Part shown: positions 57,331 to 64,000 of the stretch, in pieces | Layout: each line of letters starts with the position of its first letter | Position numbering within the stretch: position 1 is the first letter of the stretch | NCBI GenBank assembly: GCA_947179485.1 | Contig: OX359246.1 | Coordinates: 9,610,001 to 9,674,000, forward strand | Source: Allacma fusca | Lineage: Eukaryota > Arthropoda > Collembola > Symphypleona > Sminthuridae | Direction: 5' to 3' | DNA length: 64,000 nt | Notes under the pieces: model-generated | What the model saw: only the letters and a program-made list of their open reading frames with translations | Told to the model about the DNA's origin: nothing | Databases searched by the model: none | Position numbers and translations under genes: made by a program

Positions 57331-58741
57331 TCATGGGTTTACAAGCAAGAATGTTGCCGTTTGATTACATATTATATTTATCATCGTAAGTACCATAGCA
57401 CTGTCTACTAAGTATGCATGCCTCAGTTTAACTGTAATGACTCCCAGGGATTTCACAGATTTGCTAAACCAAGGGTCTCGTGACTGCAACGTTGACCAAT
57501 ATTTGAGTACCTCAGAACTTCTGGCTTGGGGCTCTGCTAGGAACGTAAAAATGACGACTAAGAAAATGAAGCTAAAGATTGCTGTGAAGCACATGGCCAA
57601 TGATAAAATTCCATGCATTTTGACAGCCCCATAAGTGCAATAAACGCACCAAATCATGAGTAGCACCTTGGCGACGGGAATTATCAGTTCAGTAAAAACC
57701 TGATTAAAGGATCTCGCAACTATAAATGTCCACGCGTAAGCATTTAAAAAATTGTTCTTCTCACGCAGAGATGAGGCAGTTATTAAAGCTGCCCTGAGAC
57801 TACCGGAGAAATTGAACAAAATATTTTTACATTTTGCTTGCTTTCTAATTCAATTTTATGAGAATACTGTAAAACGTTTACCTCAGTTCACTTATTGGTA
57901 CAAGAACTGTGCTTATTGTGAAGCAACTCTGTATAACCACCATTGCCGATGAGTGAAAAATGTAAAGAACGTAACCCGAGCAGCCAGTAGCAACAAATGA
58001 TATTATTATTCCGGGTTGCAAATTTGGGAACAGGGAAGAAATTTGTTCGTGAGAATGGGGTCTTGCAAAAGCAATTATTAACATGAATATCCAAAGCAGA
58101 ATGATACTTTTGTTTGCAATCTGCATGGCGTATCCGATGAGTGTAATAATCATTGGAGTTTTGCTACCTTTGATGACAAACCTGTCTGAATTTGAACATG
58201 GAAAACACAAATTATATAAGGGGAAAACCAGCCGAAATATTTTAAAGCACAATTGCATTTGGACGTGCAAAACAATTTCGCTGTTAATTTTTTCTAAACC
58301 GTAATTTTATTGCTTACTTGTGAACTCCTCTATAGTATTCAGGTATTGGTTGAGGAAGTTTGTGATTTCCTTCTCGTTTTGAATGATTCCTACATGCAGT
58401 GCGGCTGATAGAGAGTAAAACGATACTATGAATCTCATGTAGATCGTATAGTATTTAGCCCCATCATTTGTATCGAGCTCAATCTGGGTATACCGAACGT
58501 AGATATAGGCAACATATCCCAGGGCAATAATCATATTTATTTGCCAGAGCCTTCTTTGCCGAAGTGAACCCAACTCGGGTCTCTGGAGTTTGTGGTTCCA
58601 AGAGAATGGATGTCCTCCAAACACAGTTCCAATGCAGAATGCCTTACCCAGGTAATGATTTATTTTTGGGGAGATTAGTACATTTTCAGAACCTATAGGT
58701 ACTCCTTCACTCCCGGCACTTGCTCTCGAACTTGCTGACAT
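57331..58741 (-). CDS. Chemoreceptor-like 7-TM protein C (insect gustatory/odorant receptor superfamily)
   Basis: Exons 58741-58318, 58185-57882 and 57799-57331 give 398 aa with the same intron positions and phases as A and B. Donors are intact (gtaagc, gtaaac). The start at 58741 (MSASSRASAGSEG) aligns with the other copies, although an in-frame ATG exists 18 codons upstream. Conserved blocks: ISPKINHYLGKAFCIG, GGHPFSWNHKLQRPELGS, FARPHSHEQISSLFPNL, LAEPQARSSEVLKYWSTLQS, RDPWFSKSVKSL, and the C-terminal NIICNQTATFLLVNP. It is more diverged from A/B than they are from each other, and lies nearly 40 kb away. All three are on the same strand. Confidence 0.75.
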
Positions 58742-58799
58742 GTTGAAATCACAGATGGCACTGCAATATGAAAGATATACTGGATCCTCAATCATATTT

Positions 58800-60350
58800 A
58801 GGTATATCTGGTTGGAATTGAGCTAAACAGCCCTTAGTAATCAAAGGTTTACGGTTTACAACCATCGGTTCGAGTGCGAGCTGTTTTTGTAATAATTTAA
58901 AATAAGTTCCTATCTATAGAAGATACCGATTCGGTATCGATTCTTGCTTCGATACACAAAATTTTTATTACGTAAACTTTAATAAAACTTAGCATTATTC
59001 TGTACTATCAAATATATGGGAACGGAACCGTTAGCTTAATTTTCCTGTAAGCAGATTTTAAAAGCTTTAAAATCCGTGACATAACCTCGGGTGGTTGGCC
59101 TTCCACCGCGCAACCCTATAATTCGTTTTTTGCATTTCATTTTGCAGCGAAGATATGCAAAAGGTTTACTATAGACAGAATAAATAATACACAAATGTTT
59201 TCGTAACTAATGCTTACATATATGCTGAATTGCTGATTATCAATAAAGTCAAAATTCTAAATACTTCTTTCTGAACAAGTTTTTAATTAAATTCCCAATG
59301 TTTCCGGCTAAACGTAAAATAAAATTGTAAATAATATCGTGCATATAGATTCAACGTTGGTCTACAAATTAGTGATGCTTCCACTTGGTGCTTCAAATAT
59401 TTTGTCAAAAATTACAAATAATATATTGGATGGCTTATTAGAGTCCCGAACTCGCTGTCAAATTTGGGACAGACTTTTAGACACAAACGGTTACGCAGGA
59501 ATATTTGTTCTGGCAAAACTTTCAATACCCGTTCCTGGGTATACACACATTTTTGCTCTAAAGCTTTAAATATAAGTATAGGGTTGCACAACTAAACTTT
59601 ATACGTATACTTACACAATATGAGTACTGTACAATAACCAGTATTAACTAAATCCGTTAATGAACTCAATTATTCAGCCAGTTTAATTAGATCTTTCACA
59701 GAAAATTGAATTTCATTTTGGATCGAGTCCGACCATTACGTTGGGCTGTGTATGAGCGTACCCCGAGCAATTTGGCATGGCCCTGTAGGAAGACAAAAAT
59801 CCATTGTAATATGAGTATCCGAAAACCTTGTTTTTTGTTGGTTTGAATCAGTTTAAGCATTAGAAACATTTCCGCTAAATCAGAGTTCCGTAATATGTAC
59901 TCTTACTGATATAATGTAGCCATGTGGGCATACTTTAAGTTAAGATAAGTGCTGATTGTAAGATCGAACCGACTAGTGCGGATATTTATTGTTAAGAGAA
60001 TTGTTGATAATGGGATTGAGCCGACCATCGAGTATACTCTCGAGCCGAGCAACGAGGTGGTACAGAGCGGATAGTATTCAAATCGTACAATAAGCTATAC
60101 ATTTCAGTGTACGGTTAGACGTTGGAACTTAGACCATAAAGGTCAATTTGTCTGAAATGGGTATTTTACGAGTTGAGGTCATTTTATTGGAGAAGAGAAA
60201 ACTGAATATTCTCTAAGATGCCTACCTTGGAAAATGATTGAGAAGTCGAGAACTGAGATTTGATTGTACGAGCCAAGTCATCATTTACAACATTTGACGA
60301 CCGTGACAGAACTAATAAGTGTGGCTAATAGGTGCACTTTTGACTAAAGA
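58800..60350. other. Intergenic; possible element end near 58915-58965
   Basis: GATACCGATTCGGTATCGAT motifs at 58922-58941 resemble the low-complexity ends seen elsewhere. No paired end was found. 59339-59569 has a short open frame without features. Confidence 0.4.
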
Positions 60351-60359
60351 AAATTTGAA

Positions 60360-62160
60360 AAGACAACCGGCACCGGTTCACCAGGGTTGCAAATGAGCTC
60401 GAAGCTGAATTGATGAGAGAAGGCACGACCAAGATCTCGGTTCAGCAATTGTTTACGCGGCCGGTGAATCAGAACGAAAACCTGGTAAATTTAGATCATT
60501 TAGTGGACGAAGCTCACTTAGTTGACGGAACTGAAACGTCAACTGACGAATTGGAGATTGAATACAGTTCTGAGGAATAAGTACCGACATCAAAAGAGTT
60601 ATCAATTTAATGGAGAGTGAGTAGAAAATTAGCCAAATTTAGTACCGATTAAAATTAATCAACAATTGTTCATATATTAAATAATCAATTATTTTATTTA
60701 GCTAAAAACGCCAGTTGTAAAAATTAAGCGTTCAGGGATTTTGAAAGAATCTTTCAAGCATTTTTGTGAAACATGGAACATTCAGACAGTAGAAGTTATA
60801 AATGACATGAACGTAAGATGGAATTTTACTTTTAAGATGTTGGAACGACGTTTGAAGCTTAGGAAGGTAATTCCTTTTCATTTTGAATTTGACCCTTGGC
60901 AATTGTTATCCCCAATTTGTGCGGGAACTCTAATACGTATAACTTATTCAAATACTATGGTACGATTATTTAGTATTTCACGCTGTAATGTCTTGTTAAA
61001 AAATAACGTATGTTTTAACATTTACATATAGGCACTTGAGGCCACTATGGGAACGCAAAAAACGCTTCGAAACTACTTACTTTCAGATAATGAATGGCGA
61101 ACAATAAACGAAATTTTTGAATTCTTGGGGGTTTGTAATGAATTTTTATAGTTTTGCGGACTATATATGAATTAATATGGCATTCTTTATGAGTTTTTGT
61201 ATAACTTATTTCAGCCCTTCAACAAGATGACAAACAAACTTTCGGAACAATTAATTACTTCCATGTCATTGACAGCAGTGGTCTACATGGCTATATATAA
61301 CCACCTGGAGTCCTACAATGTAAGTGAAGTATTGTACATGCTACTGATGTCGTAATTGTTGCAATTATTTCTTCATTTACAGGCGAATAGTGGCCATATC
61401 AAATGCATGCTTGATGCAGCTAAAAACGCCTGTGAAAAACTGAATAAATATTATCTTTTATCAGACCTTACCTTGTGGGAATCGGTACGATCAAATAAAT
61501 GCTATTACATGTTATCACTTATAGCTTATTCATTTTCATTTTTTAATTGCAATAAATATTTGCTACTGTATTAATAGTTTTAGATCCGAGGTGGTTTGAG
61601 TGGCACAATTCCAATGGCTATGGAAGTGTAGTTCCTGGTTTCAAAAAGTAAACATGATTTTAAAAATAAGAGTTTAAAAAATTTAGGTTTTAAAAATATA
61701 TTATACATGTATACAGATTGTTTTAGACGTGTCGCGGCCTACTGGACTAAATTCTACAAACGACAAGAGACTCCTTCGGACGATAGCGCGGATGAAGATA
61801 TTTTTGATAGCCAAATGAAAAGGGCTAAGATTGATTCTCGGGACAAACTTGAAAAGTACTCGAGTAAATTCTGCTTCTGTGAAAAATTGTGTTTTAGAGT
61901 GATAGAAGGCTTGTTTTACTTTACTAAGTAGATGTTTTTGGGTAACTGCTTTAAATTCTGCTTTTTGCAGGAAAATGAGTGAGTATATCCGGATCTTTCA
62001 AAAATGGCTAGGGATTTTTTGGCGGTTTCTGCAACGGGTGTTCCGGTCGAAAGACGTTTCTCTACAGGGACCAAGTTGCTTACTTCTAAGAGTTTCGCAA
62101 TGCTTGCTGTAACAATAAAAATTTGCAAGTGCCTGAAAGCTTGCCTAAAGTTAATTAAGA
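60360..62160 (+). pseudogene. Second hAT transposase, decayed
   Basis: Blocks in order: an acidic stretch after the BED region (VANELEAELMREGTTKISVQ, 60386 on); FKHFCETWNIQTVEV...DMNVRWNFTFKMLERR (60740-60860); LRNYLLSDNEWRTINEIFEFL (61063-61130); a block ending TAVVYMAIYNHLESYN (61216-61320); LDAAKNACEKLNKYY (61410-61455); DPRWFEWH (61585); and the dimerisation domain YPDLSKMARDFLAVSATGVP...RRFSTGTKLLTSK (61985-62095). It matches the transposase at 22738-25658 block by block, with introns at similar places, so the two are related families. The catalytic SLIVDSWTT block is not found. Confidence 0.75.
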
Positions 62161-62499
62161 AATGAGATTTACAGCAACACCGACTTAATGCTATTGTCAG
62201 TAAAATGTTGGGTGAGTAAGATTATTAGAATGCTTAAGTAAGACATTCTTAATATTTAGTTCTATTGTTATTTTAGGCTAAATCGACTAAATAAATTCTA
62301 ATTATTATATTGTTATTTTCTAGTTGACGCTAGTTTCTTTTTTTACTAGTAATGTAAACCTTTCATTTGAATCTGAATAAAATCAATTATAACAACATTG
62401 TTTTTAAGGGTACAATAAATACGTTTTGGTGGTATTACTGTTACCAACATTCAAGCACTTATTATCAAAGCGTTGGAGTTTCTGGAGAATATTAAATCG

Positions 62500-62780
62500 T
62501 AATGGACCAACCCAATGGTGTTAATAAATTGGAATAATTGCCAAACCCAACTTCAAATCCAATTCAAACCGATTCTGGAATTTTATTCGAAAATCAAAGA
62601 AATCAAATTCAAATGTTGTCTTACTCGGTTTACTGAATCAAATTGCCCTATGAAGTTGATTCGAATAAATAAACCAAACACAAATTAATAAGCCAATTGA
62701 AGTTGTATTTGAAATTCAAATACAAACCAAATACGAAATTTGAAAATGGTTGGTTTGAATGCAGGTTCGCTCTAGTATTA
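62500..62780. repeat. CAAATTCAAA-rich subterminal array, likely right end of the second hAT element
   Basis: Reiterated CCAAATTCAAAC/GGTTTGAAT motifs end at GGTTTGAATGCAGGTTCGCT followed by CTAG, close to a CTAGAG-type hAT terminus. No matching left end is visible between 58800 and 60360. Confidence 0.45.
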
Positions 62781-62875
62781 ACAGAAAACGGAAGGCGAAG
62801 GCACGAAGTATGTAACGTAGCCCTCTGCTACTTAGAAGGCTTCGCGCATGCAATTAGCTACATTGGATAGTTGGA

Positions 62876-62904
62876 CCCACATGCCCAGTTTTTGGGCATG
62901 TGGG
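62876..62904. repeat. Perfect 12-bp hairpin
   Basis: CCCACATGCCCA - GTTTT - TGGGCATGTGGG. Function unknown; no T-run follows. Confidence 0.8.
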
Positions 62905-63203
62905 CAGGCATTTTGGGCATTTTCAGCTGAGCCGGCAAATACTGCAGGGCGTTTTCAATCGACATACCCTACCCGTAACTATTATTAATTAATTTATTAT
63001 ATAATGCATGAAAGCGCACACCAAGGAAAAGTTACAAATGTGAATGTCTGGTTATTCGCTTCTTCGCTTATATTTTAATGCCAAAAACAGTCAAATCAAT
63101 TTAATTTCATTGACATGAGGTGATATCATTTATCGCTCCTATGAAAATAAATTTCTATGTAAACAATATGTAACGAGAAGGTATCCTTGCTATGTAAATG
63201 GGC

Positions 63204-63232
63204 AATCTGCCTTAGTGAATCTAAGGCAGATT
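63204..63232. repeat. Perfect 12-bp hairpin just upstream of a TATA box
   Basis: AATCTGCCTTAG - TGAAT - CTAAGGCAGATT, ending 8 bp before TATAAA (63240-63245). Confidence 0.8.
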
Positions 63233-63239
63233 ATGTAAA

Positions 63240-63245
63240 TATAAA
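63240..63245 (+). promoter_or_regulatory. Candidate core promoter (TATA box)
   Basis: TATAAA followed about 20 bp later by CCAGTC, and further on by CTCAGTGC, which resembles an arthropod initiator. The arrangement could be the promoter of the frame at 63352 or of a solo LTR. Confidence 0.4.
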
Positions 63246-63351
63246 GGAGAGACATTCTCCAGTCTTCCTCTGACATGTATACTGAGGAGAGCCTCAGTGC
63301 AATCTGGAGCTGCGAGAAGGAAAGAACTCCTAAAGTAAAAATCTGGTGGTA

Positions 63352-63666
63352 ATGGATCAGTCAAAATTCAAATGGGTGACGAAGCTGAATTTTATACTAA
63401 TTTTATTCTACATCACTATTGTCTGCAGTTTGCAACGGTCAGCCAAAAATGGCTCGAGTAGAAACCAATATACATCCTCTATACAGGTCCCCCAAATATT
63501 GTTGTTTGTAGTGTTATGGTGTATAAAACAATTACACACGGTCCATTGGTCACGACACCATGGGTGGATAAACGTTTTTTTCGTCATTATATACATCATT
63601 ACGGTGCGACGCTTGAATCGTGAGCGTTGTACAAATTTACTTCCTACTTCCTGGGCTTGTCTTTAA
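63352..63666 (+). CDS. Hypothetical small hydrophobic protein or first exon
   Basis: 104 codons from the ATG at 63352 (MDQSKFKWVTKLNFILILFY) to a stop at 63666. The first 30 residues could be a signal peptide or membrane anchor (LNFILILFYITIVCSLQ), and two more hydrophobic segments follow (ILLFVVLWCI; INVFFVIIYIITV). I recognise no family. A TATA box about 110 bp upstream is the main reason to list it. Confidence 0.3.
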   Translation: MDQSKFKWVTKLNFILILFYITIVCSLQRSAKNGSSRNQYTSSIQVPQILLFVVLWCIKQLHTVHWSRHHGWINVFFVIIYIITVRRLNRERCTNLLPTSWACL

Positions 63667-64000
63667 AACATATAGCTGTCTATAGCGAAATGACTTGGAA
63701 GCGTTCGAAAATACCTTGGCGGGTATTTTATTCCTCTGGTTTTGGATGTATGTCCCGCCATTAGATATTGATAAGAATTGCTTATATGATGTTAATTATT
63801 ATTAATTACTTTTTAAAAGTCATCGCTGATCCACGTTGAGGTCCTAAAAATTAGTCACAGGAGTCGAGGTGGCAAAGCAGTGTACGAAATATACTTCTTT
63901 TAATAAATTTTAGAATACATTTTTGTCATAATGTTGTGAGAATGGAAGTTAATTCAACCGCTTACAATAATTAGATGAAATGCGCTTGGATGTCATAGCT
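63667..64000. other. Window end, nothing recognised
   Basis: AT-rich sequence without a supported feature. Confidence 0.4.

Overview
This is a eukaryotic, AT-rich nuclear window. Its genes have short GT-AG introns, and it holds a small cluster of seven-transmembrane chemoreceptor-like genes, a synaptic-vesicle gene and many DNA transposons. The organism is most likely an arthropod, possibly a springtail or another basal hexapod; that is inference from gene content, and no species is claimed. A run of exactly 200 Ns (44906-45105) is an assembly gap.

Host genes I could assemble exon by exon: a synaptophysin-family gene (464-3546, +, 7 exons, 252 aa); convergent to it, a secreted ricin-B-lectin-fold protein (4852-6108, -, 4 exons, 195 aa); three chemoreceptor-like genes on the minus strand, each of three exons (A 11316-12700, B 18232-19617, C 57331-58741) plus two decayed paralogues (D 41640-43500, E 55888-57064); and a Ly6/uPAR three-finger GPI-anchored protein (36223-41121, +, 3 exons, 158 aa). 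A partial first exon may lie on the minus strand at 1-133, and a candidate gene start lies near the right edge (63352-63666).

Mobile DNA dominates the rest. Seven hAT-type elements have exact 8-bp target-site duplications: 7195-8001, 8399-9742, 13366-13939, 22200-27401, 32500-33357, 41775-43071 and 55372-55710. Most carry long arrays of a short degenerate motif inside the terminal inverted repeats, with a different motif in each family. The 22200-27401 element carries a broken, intron-containing BED-finger hAT transposase and is itself interrupted by a Harbinger-like element (25816-27170). A second decayed hAT transposase lies at 60360-62160. A Ty3/Gypsy-type retrotransposon occupies 46798-54576 on the minus strand: 5' LTR, primer binding site, Gag, an in-frame TAA, two zinc knuckles, a textbook U-UUA-AAC slippery site with a downstream hairpin, then Pol in the -1 frame. 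No 3' LTR is visible.

The window is also shaped by segmental duplication. The receptor blocks, a dispersed ~1.2-kb repeat (three copies) and the two receptor pseudogenes are paralogous. Because of this, four of the seven hAT insertions, and a TA-flanked MITE, can be compared with an uninserted paralogous site inside this same 64 kb.
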